Part shown: positions 34,684-42,430 of the stretch, one piece after another
How positions within the stretch are numbered: the first letter of the stretch is position 1
How the letters are laid out: each line of letters opens with the position of its first letter
Assembly: GCF_000503055.1 (NCBI RefSeq)
Contig: NZ_AYVY01000001.1
Coordinates: 121,926 to 185,925 of the forward strand
Direction: 5' to 3'
From: Mesorhizobium sp. LSHC420B00
GTDB taxonomy: Bacteria; Pseudomonadota; Alphaproteobacteria; Rhizobiales; Rhizobiaceae
DNA length: 64,000 nucleotides
Position numbers and translations under genes: made by a program
Notes under the pieces: generated by a model
Database searches by the model: none
What the model was told of the DNA's origin: nothing
Seen by the model: the letters and a program-made list of their open reading frames with translations, nothing else

Positions 34684-35178
34684 ATGTCGAAGTTCCAAGC
34701 CGCCACCCCAGAGCGTTTGCAGCAGCTCAGGCTTGAGGCAACGGCGCACTTTGCGCCCCTCATACTGCGCGAGGCGCTGGTGCGTCTCTGCCGGGCCTGC
34801 GGAAGCGATAGCCTCGAACGTTTCGAGAAGACCATGGTCGACCAAATCGAAGCATCGCGTGACGAGAAAGCCGATTTCGACACGATGAAGGAATTTGCCA
34901 TCGAACAGCTCTATGGCTGGATTCGAGACGTCAAGTCGTCACCGGATATGACACAGCCGCTGGAGAACGTAGATACTCGAAGGACTCCCGGCCGCTCTGA
35001 AGAGCCGCAGACGCTGGAAGACCAGTTGCAGGCTGGTCTGGAGGATTCTTTCCCGGCGAGCGACCCGCCGTCGGTCGTCTCCACCGCGATCCCCGGCGGA
35101 TCGAAGAAGCTCGTCGGAACCGACGAGGTCCTCAGGCAGCAGCGCGAGAAAAAGGCCGAGAACGCCAGCCATTCGTGA
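34684..35178 (+). CDS. Stress-type protein of unknown function
   Basis: A 164-residue protein. The N-terminal two thirds are mainly helical with no known domain. The C-terminal part carries LEDSFPASDPPSVVS, a short motif recurring in rhizobial small stress proteins. The promoter at 34631 is a perfect EcfG match, so general-stress induction is well supported. GCGAGAG lies near the ribosome-binding position. Function unknown. Confidence 0.65.
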   Translation: MSKFQAATPERLQQLRLEATAHFAPLILREALVRLCRACGSDSLERFEKTMVDQIEASRDEKADFDTMKEFAIEQLYGWIRDVKSSPDMTQPLENVDTRRTPGRSEEPQTLEDQLQAGLEDSFPASDPPSVVSTAIPGGSKKLVGTDEVLRQQREKKAENASHS

Positions 35179-35221
35179 TAAGCTGGCGCTGGACGGAACT
35201 GCCGGGAGGCAGCCTGCCGGC

Positions 35222-35521
35222 TCACTCGATGTCGGACATGAAGGCTGTCGGGGCATGCGCATCATGCGGCTCGCCCTCGACAAGAATGTTCGCCTCCCAA
35301 GCGGCGTCGACAAATGCTTGGCGGGCTTTGGCGGCCGTGATTTCACCGGTCCGGGCGCGATTCAATAAATCTGCCGCCATCAGCGACAGCGGCGCGTTGC
35401 GCGCCGGCCATTTCTCGCTTTTCAGGCAATATAATGCTTCGAAAACGGAACTGACCAATCGCGATCGCCCAGGCTTGCCGAAATAGATGCAAACAGGAGT
35501 ATCGAACTCTATTCTCAGCAC
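35222..35521 (-). CDS. DUF982 family protein
   Basis: A 99-residue protein with the DUF982 arrangement: VSSVFEALYCLKSEKWP, then LMAADLLNRARTGEITA and AKARQAFVDAAWEAN. DUF982 is almost restricted to rhizobia and is often duplicated, as it is here (next gene). No biochemical role is known. No EcfG-type element is seen upstream. Confidence 0.85.
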   Translation of the reverse strand: MLRIEFDTPVCIYFGKPGRSRLVSSVFEALYCLKSEKWPARNAPLSLMAADLLNRARTGEITAAKARQAFVDAAWEANILVEGEPHDAHAPTAFMSDIE

Positions 35522-35554
35522 CGTATTCCTCCCGGTTCAAGCAAGCTGGCCGCT

Positions 35555-35902
35555 TCAAGTAAGCTGGGTTTCTCCAGGGTCTGGAGGGCCGTCCGATGGG
35601 CGTTTTAGCCAAACGTCGTGAGCCTTCGCAGGTGTTGTAATGCGTGCTGGTGTTTCGGTCGTCATATCGTGCGCCAGAATGCCCGCCTTGCGGGCGAATG
35701 CTTCGAACGCCGCGCGCACCGTCTGGGTATCGACCTCGTCAGCCAGCCCGGCGCGACAGGCGTCGAACGCCGCCTTGTGCGCCGGGCCGCGGCTCGGCCA
35801 TTCGTTCAAGACGTCATAGGCCTGCCAGACATTTTCGACATGGCGAGGGAAACCAAGGCCGACGAGAATTGGAACGGGGCGGCCAAACGATTTTTTTGTC
35901 AT
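35555..35902 (-). CDS. DUF982 family protein, second copy
   Basis: A 115-residue paralogue of the preceding DUF982 gene: NVWQAYDVLNEWPSRGPAHK followed by AAFDACRAGLADEV and RAAFEAFARKAGI. The start at 35902 is preferred over 35983 because the conserved domain begins only a few residues later. The C-terminal tail is Pro-rich and probably disordered. It lies 33 bases upstream of the other copy, transcribed in the same direction. Confidence 0.82.
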   Translation of the reverse strand: MTKKSFGRPVPILVGLGFPRHVENVWQAYDVLNEWPSRGPAHKAAFDACRAGLADEVDTQTVRAAFEAFARKAGILAHDMTTETPARITTPAKAHDVWLKRPSDGPPDPGETQLT

Positions 35903-36028
35903 CTGTGTCTCCGCGAAAGAGCCTGTCGCATCAACGCTCGGGACGGACAGAGGCCGATGCTCTTTAACGCGGGATTGCTGCACGGGTTGCAGCGGGTTTG
36001 TTCGATCGTGCGGCGGCCGGTCGTGCCA

Positions 36029-36232
36029 TTATTTGTTGGTCCGCATCTTCTGCCGGGGATTGATACCGCCTTGGGGCGTGGTGTCGTTCTCGACATCACC
36101 TTCGAACGTGTTGTCGCCCTGATCGAGCCGGTCGCCCTCCTTGATCGTACCCTTGGAACTGCCGATGCCGGGATCGTTGGCGAGGTCGCTATCGGCCGGC
36201 GTTTTGCCTTTAACGTGCTTGTTTCCTGTCAT
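36029..36232 (-). CDS. Small acidic hydrophilic protein
   Basis: A 67-residue protein starting MTGNKHVKGKTPADSD, with many Asp, Gly, Asn and Lys and no hydrophobic core, so probably disordered (stress-hydrophilin-like). AGGAGGA immediately precedes the ATG. An EcfG-type promoter lies upstream at 36330-36355 on the same strand. No domain recognised. Confidence 0.6.
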   Translation of the reverse strand: MTGNKHVKGKTPADSDLANDPGIGSSKGTIKEGDRLDQGDNTFEGDVENDTTPQGGINPRQKMRTNK

Positions 36233-36329
36233 GGATTCCTCCTGTTTTTGAGGTGGCGGGCTGTCCTTGAGGTGGCGGCCAAGGCTCGCGCCAGTAGCGG
36301 CGCCCCGGATTTTCGCAGACCTCGATTCG

Positions 36330-36355
36330 AACTCCGCGACACCGGTGGTTGTTCC
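36330..36355 (-). promoter_or_regulatory. EcfG-type promoter
   Basis: Minus strand: GGAAC, 17-nt spacer, AGTT. It would transcribe the small hydrophilic gene starting at 36232 with a leader of about 90 nt. Confidence 0.5.
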
Positions 36356-36431
36356 GTCAAAAATATCGCCGTCGGCTGGATCGCCCAGCCAAGCCCCTCC
36401 GGTTTCTGGAGCCAGGTGATTTTCGCCAACC

Positions 36432-36456
36432 GGAACGATCTTTCGCCCAATGCATT
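36432..36456 (+). promoter_or_regulatory. EcfG-like promoter of the sigma-factor gene
   Basis: GGAAC, 16-nt spacer, CATT. One base of the -10 deviates from CGTT. It ends 46 bases before the TTG start of the sigma gene, consistent with positive autoregulation. Divergent from the promoter at 36330. Confidence 0.5.
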
Positions 36457-36502
36457 TAACTGGTCTGCGCTCACGAACTCATTCTGGACGGGAGCTGGAC
36501 CA

Positions 36503-37087
36503 TTGCCACCCACAGCCTACGCCTTCGCGACCCGCGAAACCGAAGAAGTTTCCATCGTCCACCTCATACCCGCTTTAAGGGCTTTCGCCCGCACCTTCTG
36601 CCGCACTCCCGATGATGCCGACGACCTGGTCCAGGAGACGCTGACCAAGGGACTGGCCAACATCGACAAGTTCGAAGCTGGAACGCGCATGAAGTCATGG
36701 CTGTTCACCATCATGCGCAACACCTACTACACGCGTGTCAGAGCCGCGGTGAGGGAAGCGCCAGGCCTGCTCGACTGCGCTTCGCTGCGGCCGATCTCGG
36801 AAGCGACGCAGGAATGGTCGGTACAGGGCAAGGAAGTCCACCAGGCCATCCAGAGCCTTCCCGAGCACCAGCGCGAGGTTCTGATGCTGATAGGCGTGCT
36901 GGGCGTCAGCTATGAGGAAACGGCCGAAATATGCGGTTGCGCAGTCGGAACGGTGAAAAGCCGGCTCAACAGGGCACGCGCCGGCGTGCTGGAATACCTT
37001 GGCGAAAGTTCCTCGCAAACGCTGATGGAAAGGCGCAGCTACCTGTCCGAAGGACAACTGGACTTCGAAGCCGAGAGGCGCCGCTAA
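36503..37087 (+). CDS. ECF sigma factor, EcfG/ECF15 type
   Basis: A 194-residue sigma factor. Region 2 runs through ARTFCRTPDDADDLVQETL and KSWLFTIMRN; region 4 has LPEHQREVLMLIGVLGVSYEE and VGTVKSRLNRAR. This resembles the alphaproteobacterial general-stress group. The start appears to be TTG at 36503: GGAG lies eight bases before it, and no ATG or GTG is better placed before region 2. A 58-aa NepR-like ORF converges on it. Whether this is the main EcfG or a paralogue cannot be told here. Confidence 0.88.
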   Translation: MPPTAYAFATRETEEVSIVHLIPALRAFARTFCRTPDDADDLVQETLTKGLANIDKFEAGTRMKSWLFTIMRNTYYTRVRAAVREAPGLLDCASLRPISEATQEWSVQGKEVHQAIQSLPEHQREVLMLIGVLGVSYEETAEICGCAVGTVKSRLNRARAGVLEYLGESSSQTLMERRSYLSEGQLDFEAERRR

Positions 37088-37100
37088 TATACATGTGACG

Positions 37101-37277
37101 TTAGTTGCTGGTTTGGCGCAATCGTCTTTCCACAAGCGCGTGCTGCAATTCGATCGCAAGTTTGGTCAGCCGGTCAGGAACCCTTTCCTGTTCGATGGCC
37201 GCAAGCAAAGAAGCGATTTCCCGGTCTATCGTCAGATCGGCACGCGTGCTGACGGAATCTTCCCTTGAGCGAGACAT
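37101..37277 (-). CDS. NepR-like small anti-sigma candidate
   Basis: A 58-residue ORF starting MSRSREDSVSTRADLTIDRE and containing ASLLAAIEQERVPDRLTKLA. The pattern of a short helix, (E)xVPDR and a second amphipathic helix recalls NepR, the anti-sigma factor of EcfG. It lies 13 bases from the end of the sigma gene and faces it. In canonical loci nepR is cotranscribed with ecfG, so the convergent position is unusual. No strong ribosome-binding site is evident. Identity is tentative. Confidence 0.5.
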   Translation of the reverse strand: MSRSREDSVSTRADLTIDREIASLLAAIEQERVPDRLTKLAIELQHALVERRLRQTSN

Positions 37278-37457
37278 CGCGTTCTCTTGGCAAATGTTGG
37301 TCCCTTCACCTCACTCTGGTGGCAACAGTGCGAGTTTGCAAGAATTTGCAGGCTATTCCATGCGACCGGCTTCGGTCCTTGCACAGCTTGGTCAGCAGTT
37401 GGGCTCTCGCTGCGTTTCAATTGCTCGCCGGCTGCAAGCCACATGCCGCCGCAACGA

Positions 37458-37676
37458 TCAGTTTTCAGGCCGCCGATCCGCTGAATGATCCTGGTACTGC
37501 TCGGACTTGACCCGATTGCCGTCGAGCCCACGCTCCTTGGTGTGCTGCTTCTTGTCTCTGTTGGACAGAACGGCGTTCTCTCCGATCTTGTCCTTGGGAA
37601 GATCGGTCATCGCGCCAGCGCCAGCGCCTTTGCCGTGACTGCCGCGGCCGATGTGCTTCTTGCTGCCGGACGCCAT
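37458..37676 (-). CDS. Small basic protein, in frame with the 3' end of a methyltransferase gene
   Basis: A 72-residue hydrophilic protein: MASGSKKHIGRGSHGKGAGA followed by MTDLPKDKIGENAVLSNRDK and a charged tail. An excellent AAGGAGG precedes its own ATG, so separate translation is likely. There is no stop codon between the upstream methyltransferase frame and this gene, so a fused product is also possible. It resembles small rhizobial stress proteins; function unknown. Confidence 0.6.
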   Translation of the reverse strand: MASGSKKHIGRGSHGKGAGAGAMTDLPKDKIGENAVLSNRDKKQHTKERGLDGNRVKSEQYQDHSADRRPEN

Positions 37677-38600
37677 CTTGTCCTCCTTCATACTGTCGAG
37701 CGGCTTTTCCCGTTCGGCATCCGAACCAGCGTTGGGCCGCAATGTTCCGCCGGAAATCGTAAGCAGGAAGGCATCGCCGTCCCAGTGCCGGAACGGCTTT
37801 TCCCCGTCGACGAGGACTTGCATGCCATTTGCATTGGCGAAGTTACGAACGTCGGCGCGATCCAGCGCCGGCTGTCCGCGATAGGAATAATTCAAAAGCA
37901 CAGCGATGCCCGGCCTCTTCAGCACGCGGGCGATTTCCATGAAGTGCCGTTCCGCGAGGCCGGCCAGCACCAGATAGGGAAAGCTGTCGACGGCCAGCAC
38001 GCGATCGAGGCTGGCATCGCGAAAATCGGCAAGATCGAAACCGCGGGTAGGGCGGAATTCTACATTGCCGAGCCCGGCGCATCGCCGCCGGGCGATCGAG
38101 ATCATCGCCACGGATATGTCGATGCCGACGATCCGGTGCGATAGAGCGGAGAGCGCCTGTTCGAACCGACCGATGCCACAGCCGATGTCCAGTATGTCGC
38201 GGTCAGTGCCGGTAAAGCCTCGCCTCTCCAGCCATGCGACGATCTCAGCCGTCGCGGCCGAGAGCTTTTCCTCATTGCCCAGCGACGACAGCTGGACGCT
38301 CGCCGCCGGGGAGATCGCCGCCGCCGCGTCAAATCCTGCCGCCAGCCGCTTGACCACCGCATCGTCGGTCTCGTCCTCCCCGCGTTCGTGCCGAACCGCA
38401 GCACCTGTTTTGCGCAGCGTGGCGAAGATCTCGGGCCTGCGCTGAAGCAGGCCGGCAATCCGCTGTAGTTTCGCCGTCTTTCGCGGGTCGGCCGAGTGCA
38501 TATTTTGCGCAATCGTCGCCAGTTCTACGGCGTCGATTCCTGTCTCGAAACGGAGAGCCAGCCTGGCGATGACGGCTTCGGCGCCGGCACCATCTGCCAT
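37458..38600 (-). CDS. SAM-dependent methyltransferase, ORF continuing into a small basic protein
   Basis: A class I methyltransferase of about 305 residues with a non-family N-terminal helical part. The SAM site is ILDIGCGIGRFEQALSALS near residue 150, and motif II/III appears as LDRVLAVDSFPYLV. GGAGGAG before the ATG at 38600 fixes the start. The reading frame then runs without a stop into the 72-residue small protein, giving 380 residues in all. It is the last gene of the first glycan operon and probably methylates a sugar or a lipid head group. Confidence 0.75.
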   Translation of the reverse strand: MADGAGAEAVIARLALRFETGIDAVELATIAQNMHSADPRKTAKLQRIAGLLQRRPEIFATLRKTGAAVRHERGEDETDDAVVKRLAAGFDAAAAISPAASVQLSSLGNEEKLSAATAEIVAWLERRGFTGTDRDILDIGCGIGRFEQALSALSHRIVGIDISVAMISIARRRCAGLGNVEFRPTRGFDLADFRDASLDRVLAVDSFPYLVLAGLAERHFMEIARVLKRPGIAVLLNYSYRGQPALDRADVRNFANANGMQVLVDGEKPFRHWDGDAFLLTISGGTLRPNAGSDAEREKPLDSMKEDKMASGSKKHIGRGSHGKGAGAGAMTDLPKDKIGENAVLSNRDKKQHTKERGLDGNRVKSEQYQDHSADRRPEN

Positions 38601-38659
38601 GCACTCCTCCAGCACCTGTGTTGCTGATGTCGCCCGCCGAGATCTCGATCGGGTCGCGT

Positions 38660-39649
38660 TCACCGCCCTTTGCTCCGCGTCCAGATCTTGCGCAGCGTCC
38701 ACCGGTCGACGGCGCCCCAGCTGTATTTGTAGGCCTCTTGCCCGCGCAGAAAATCGAAGTCTTCCGCGCCTTCGCAGATCGCCTGGCTTATCGCCTGGCC
38801 GATGAGCAGCGCGCCGGGACTTTCCTCCGCATAGGCCGGATCGAAGCCACCGAGGTAAGCGTAAGCGCGGCCTCGATGATGAAACCCGTAATAAGCGCCC
38901 ACGATCGCGCCACCGATAGCGACAAGCCAGCATCGGGCAAGTGCCTGAGCAACCAGCTGCGGCAGCGCCTGACGATGGAATTCTTCCACCCGGCTGTCGG
39001 ACAGGACGCCGTCGCCGTGTCCGGCCCAGCGCGCGCGGTGAAGGCGGATCAAATGATCGAGGAATGTCTGCGGATCGGACAAAACGGGCTCGATGGAGAC
39101 CCGGCCACGTCTCGAAGCGGCTCTATGGGCGCGGCGCAATTGGCGCCGTCGCCGCGCCGGAACACAGGTGAGAAGCGTCTCATCGCCCATGAGGGAAAGC
39201 ACCGGGCAAGCAGCGTGGCTGACAGCCTGGCTTGTTTCGAGCGCGGCATGGCAGATGGCGAGGCCGGCACCGTCGGTCGGCAGATCCGGCAAGATCCACT
39301 GTGACCAGCCGATGGAAAGAACCGAGCCGGCGATGACGGCGCCGACCGGTTCGGCGATCTCGGGAAGACAAAGGAGGTCCAGATAGTCGCTCAACGAAAT
39401 CCCAAGCGGAAGCAATCGCGCGCCAGCTTCCCGGTGTTCCAGATAGAGTGGCGCCAGGCCGACCAGGTCATCGCCACTCCAGACGGCGACCGTCGCAAGC
39501 TCACCAGGAGCGAATGTCCGCCACCACGGCACCAGCCATGCGGGAGACTGGAACGGCGTCGCCGAGGGACTGCGCGACCAGAGTTCCCACCAGTGTGGCC
39601 CGAGGGCTTCGAGGCCCGCCGCATCGTCGATGATCTCGCTGCGGAGCAT
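38660..39649 (-). CDS. GNAT-fold acyltransferase (CelD/FemAB-like)
   Basis: A 329-residue protein. The C-terminal half has the CelD/BcsL GNAT pattern: a run of basic residues (RRRRQLRRAHRAASRRGR), then RCWLVAIGGAIVGAYYGFHH and YLGGFDPAYAEESPGALLIG, followed by DFLRGQEAYKYSWGA. These match acetyl-CoA-binding acyltransferases found with polysaccharide genes. It probably acylates the product of the cluster. It starts seven bases after the GT4 gene stop. Confidence 0.75.
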   Translation of the reverse strand: MLRSEIIDDAAGLEALGPHWWELWSRSPSATPFQSPAWLVPWWRTFAPGELATVAVWSGDDLVGLAPLYLEHREAGARLLPLGISLSDYLDLLCLPEIAEPVGAVIAGSVLSIGWSQWILPDLPTDGAGLAICHAALETSQAVSHAACPVLSLMGDETLLTCVPARRRRQLRRAHRAASRRGRVSIEPVLSDPQTFLDHLIRLHRARWAGHGDGVLSDSRVEEFHRQALPQLVAQALARCWLVAIGGAIVGAYYGFHHRGRAYAYLGGFDPAYAEESPGALLIGQAISQAICEGAEDFDFLRGQEAYKYSWGAVDRWTLRKIWTRSKGR

Positions 39650-39656
39650 GTCCCGC

Positions 39657-40745
39657 TCACTTCGCCGCCGCGGGCTGTCCGCTGTCTGTGCCGAGCCGTG
39701 CCAGCGCCCGATAGGCGTCCATGTAGGAGGAGACCATGCGGTCGAGTGAAAAGCGGCGCCGCGCCTCGGCCCGGCAGGTCTCGGGATCCAGGCCGGACGC
39801 GGCAACGATGGCTTCCGCCATCTCGTCGACATCCCCGACCAGATACCCGGTCTTGCCGTGCTCGACCACATCCGGCAGTGCGCCATTCGGGAAGGCCACC
39901 ACGGGGGTGCCGCAGGCGAGCGCCTCCATGGCGACGAGCGAACTGGTTTCCGCGGCAAGGCTCGGGATGACCAGGCAGCGGGCTGTGTTGAGCAGGCGCC
40001 GCTTGGCGACAAGGCCGAGGGGACCAAGGAAGCGGCGCCGGTCGTCCAGCCGGGGTTCGACCTCGTCGCGAAAATACGCGGTGTGGGTTTCGTAGGGGTA
40101 GACTTTTCCGCCGACGACCAGCGGCACACCGGCCTTCTTGGCTGCGTCCAGCGCCAGATGGATGCCCTTTTCCGGGCAGACGCGGCTGAGCACGAGCGCA
40201 AACTCGTGTTTGGCCTGCGGCTCGCTCAGCGCGTCGACGTCCACTCCGTTGGGAATCGGCCCGATCAGCCTGGCGCCCGGCGGCGCGGTTCTTTGCTGAG
40301 CCGCCGATACCGCATGCAGCCACAGGTCCTCCCGCGCCGGATTGAGAGCGTCGGCCGGATACCAGTCGAGCGGCAAATGCAAGGTCACCAATGTCGGCCC
40401 ATCGCCCGGCAGATAGGCGTCGAAATCGATGCCGTGCAAATGTACCACGTCGATTGGCCAACGGGCGCGCGCGGTAGCTATTGCTGCGCGATGAGCACGC
40501 TGGGCCCGGCGCTTCGCCGCTTCATCGAGCACAGCCGGTTCGGCCGGCGTCTCGATGAGAGTGCCGGCAGCGCTCGAGCCCTGGCAGCCAATCACGATCG
40601 AACGGTGTCCGGCCTGTACGAGCGCCTGATCGAGCATCGACAGCACCTGCTCGGCGCCGCCGACCGCATCCGGCCCGACCGGGGCGAGGGGATAGGCGAC
40701 GTTGAGGACGGTGAGCGTCATGGCTGGCGAGCCGAAGCTCCTCAC
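39657..40745 (-). CDS. GT4-family glycosyltransferase
   Basis: A 362-residue GT-B glycosyltransferase. N-terminal acceptor domain with GGAEQVLSMLDQALVQAGH; C-terminal donor domain with ALVLSRVCPEKGIHLAL and the E-x7-E-type motif AETSSLVAMEALACGTPVVA. The GTG at 40745 overlaps the preceding stop; ATG at 40721 is an alternative. It transfers a sugar from a nucleotide donor; the donor is unknown. Confidence 0.87.
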   Translation of the reverse strand: MRSFGSPAMTLTVLNVAYPLAPVGPDAVGGAEQVLSMLDQALVQAGHRSIVIGCQGSSAAGTLIETPAEPAVLDEAAKRRAQRAHRAAIATARARWPIDVVHLHGIDFDAYLPGDGPTLVTLHLPLDWYPADALNPAREDLWLHAVSAAQQRTAPPGARLIGPIPNGVDVDALSEPQAKHEFALVLSRVCPEKGIHLALDAAKKAGVPLVVGGKVYPYETHTAYFRDEVEPRLDDRRRFLGPLGLVAKRRLLNTARCLVIPSLAAETSSLVAMEALACGTPVVAFPNGALPDVVEHGKTGYLVGDVDEMAEAIVAASGLDPETCRAEARRRFSLDRMVSSYMDAYRALARLGTDSGQPAAAK

Positions 40746-41674
40746 GCTGCGGAGGCGCGCTGCCTGCCGGCGGAAGGGGCAGCGATGCTGCCGGCATAGC
40801 GGCGCGTCATTGCCGCGCAGAATTCGGCGAATTCCGCCGGCACCAGCGGCGGGCTGGCGTGGTGCGGCATCATTCCGCGGTGTTCCGGCGTGAAGCAGAA
40901 GGTGACCGTCACGTCGAAGTCGGCCAACGCCTCCATTTGCCGGTCGAACCAGTCAAGTGCGTTCGGCCTGAAACTGTCGGCCCAGGAAAGCCCGGTGCGC
41001 AGATTGGTGACGCCGAGCCGTTTCATCCAGGCGACGGCGTCATCCAGCCGGTGATCTTCGAAATGGAACCACTGCACCAGTCCCATTGCCGGCGCGTGGT
41101 GCAGGAATTCCTCGAGCGCGGGCTTTGGCGTGCCGTCCTGGCGCAGCAGGCCCATGTAGAAATGGCGGTAGTAGGAAGAGCCTTCCGCCTCGCGATGGCG
41201 CGTCGTCGCTTCCCATTCGCGCGGCAGGTCGTAGAGGCTATACCATTGGATGCGCGGTGCGTTGCCGATCAGCAGTTCCGCTGTCCGGCGCAGGCCCCAG
41301 GCCTGTACCTCCTCGGCACCGAAGGTCGACACGCCGACCTCGCTGACCCATACCGGAAGATCGGTGACAGCCGAAATTTCGCCAATCTTCTGCGGCCATT
41401 CGTGGATCTGCCAGAGGTTCCAGTCGAGCGGAAAGCCGTGCACGGCGACCGCGTCGACATGATCGAGCACGCCGAATTCCTGCATCCGTGTTATGAAGGC
41501 GGCGTCGATCGGCGAGATGCCGCCAAGGACCTTGGTCAAGGCCGGATTCTCCGACGCTATCGCGTCGGCGGCCAGGATTGCCATGTTGGCGAAGCGGCTC
41601 CAGTCGGGATCGAGCTCTGGATCCCAGTGGGATTTGTTGTTTGGCTCGTTCCAGATCATCGCGGCTTCAATCAT
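40742..41674 (-). CDS. TIM-barrel glycosidase-like protein with circularly permuted order
   Basis: A 310-residue (beta/alpha)8 protein. The family acid/base motif IWNEPN lies at the very start (residues 7-12) instead of mid-protein, the nucleophile-type VWVSEVGV follows around residue 110, and the segment that normally opens such barrels (WMKRLGVTNLRTGLSWAD, then TVTFCFTPEHR and EFCAAMTRRYAG) is at the C-terminus. The strands therefore read 4-8 then 1-3. AAAGGA before the ATG supports this start. It overlaps the methyltransferase by eight bases. It may trim or transfer a sugar of the cluster's product. Confidence 0.72.
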   Translation of the reverse strand: MIEAAMIWNEPNNKSHWDPELDPDWSRFANMAILAADAIASENPALTKVLGGISPIDAAFITRMQEFGVLDHVDAVAVHGFPLDWNLWQIHEWPQKIGEISAVTDLPVWVSEVGVSTFGAEEVQAWGLRRTAELLIGNAPRIQWYSLYDLPREWEATTRHREAEGSSYYRHFYMGLLRQDGTPKPALEEFLHHAPAMGLVQWFHFEDHRLDDAVAWMKRLGVTNLRTGLSWADSFRPNALDWFDRQMEALADFDVTVTFCFTPEHRGMMPHHASPPLVPAEFAEFCAAMTRRYAGSIAAPSAGRQRASAA

Positions 41675-42428
41675 TTATCTGTCCTTTCGACGGGTAGATG
41701 GCGCCGCCGCCGGCCGGTACGTCGGCGGTGCGGCAGAAATAGACCTCCTGCTCGGGTTGCAGCACGATCTCGAAGCCGGCGCTGCGCAGCATGGCTTCGG
41801 TGCAGGCGCGATTGGGAATCCACCAGTTGGTCGGGTCGTCGGCATAACGATGCTCGATGAAATGCAGCTTTGGGAACTCCGGCCGGTCGAACAGGTCGTG
41901 CGTCCAGAAATGATAATTCTGCTCGAGTGCCGGCACGTCGGTGCTGCCGCGCTGCATCGACTGGAAAATCATCAGGTCGTCGGCAACGTGCTCCCGGATC
42001 AGATCGAGAGCGAGCAAGGGATGGCGCAAATGGTAGAGCACTCCCATGAACAGCACGATGTCGAACCGCTCACGCAGCGCGCCAACGTCGTAGACCGAGA
42101 GCTGCTGGAATTCGATGTCGCAGTCCGCAACCTCAGCGGCAAAGCGCGCCTGCGCAAGGTATGCCTCGTCGAAGTCGATGCCGAGCACGCGACCGGCGCC
42201 GCGGCGTTTCATCTCGATAGAGTAGAAACCTGCATTGCAGCCTATGTCGAGCACCGCCTTGCCGGAAAGATCGGCGGGAATGGCGTCGGCGAATTTGCGC
42301 CATTTGATCAGCGGGTAATTGCCGAGGAAATGATCGGGAGCCGTTTCCACGCCGGCCAGCTCCATATTGTGGAACCATGGGCCGAGCGCATCGATGCGGC
42401 GGCGGATTTCGGCATCGGAATGCAGCAT
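41667..42428 (-). CDS. SAM-dependent methyltransferase (TIGR04290-like)
   Basis: A 253-residue class I methyltransferase with an N-terminal lead WFHNMELAGVETAPDHFLGN, the SAM motif VLDIGCNAGFYSIEMKRRG, and a post-domain VLFMGVLYHLRHPLLALDL. This is the CmoB-like family that in other bacteria accompanies B12-binding radical SAM and glycosyltransferase genes. The aromatic C-terminal segments may hold the acceptor. It lies two bases from the nucleotidyltransferase gene. Confidence 0.83.
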   Translation of the reverse strand: MLHSDAEIRRRIDALGPWFHNMELAGVETAPDHFLGNYPLIKWRKFADAIPADLSGKAVLDIGCNAGFYSIEMKRRGAGRVLGIDFDEAYLAQARFAAEVADCDIEFQQLSVYDVGALRERFDIVLFMGVLYHLRHPLLALDLIREHVADDLMIFQSMQRGSTDVPALEQNYHFWTHDLFDRPEFPKLHFIEHRYADDPTNWWIPNRACTEAMLRSAGFEIVLQPEQEVYFCRTADVPAGGGAIYPSKGQIND

Positions 42429-42430
42429 GG

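Noticed and set aside
36229..36513. A 94-codon minus-strand ORF between the small hydrophilic gene and the sigma gene.
   Set aside because: It overlaps the sigma start and both promoter candidates, has no ribosome-binding site at its start, and shows no domain-like composition. A promoter-bearing intergenic region is the simpler reading.
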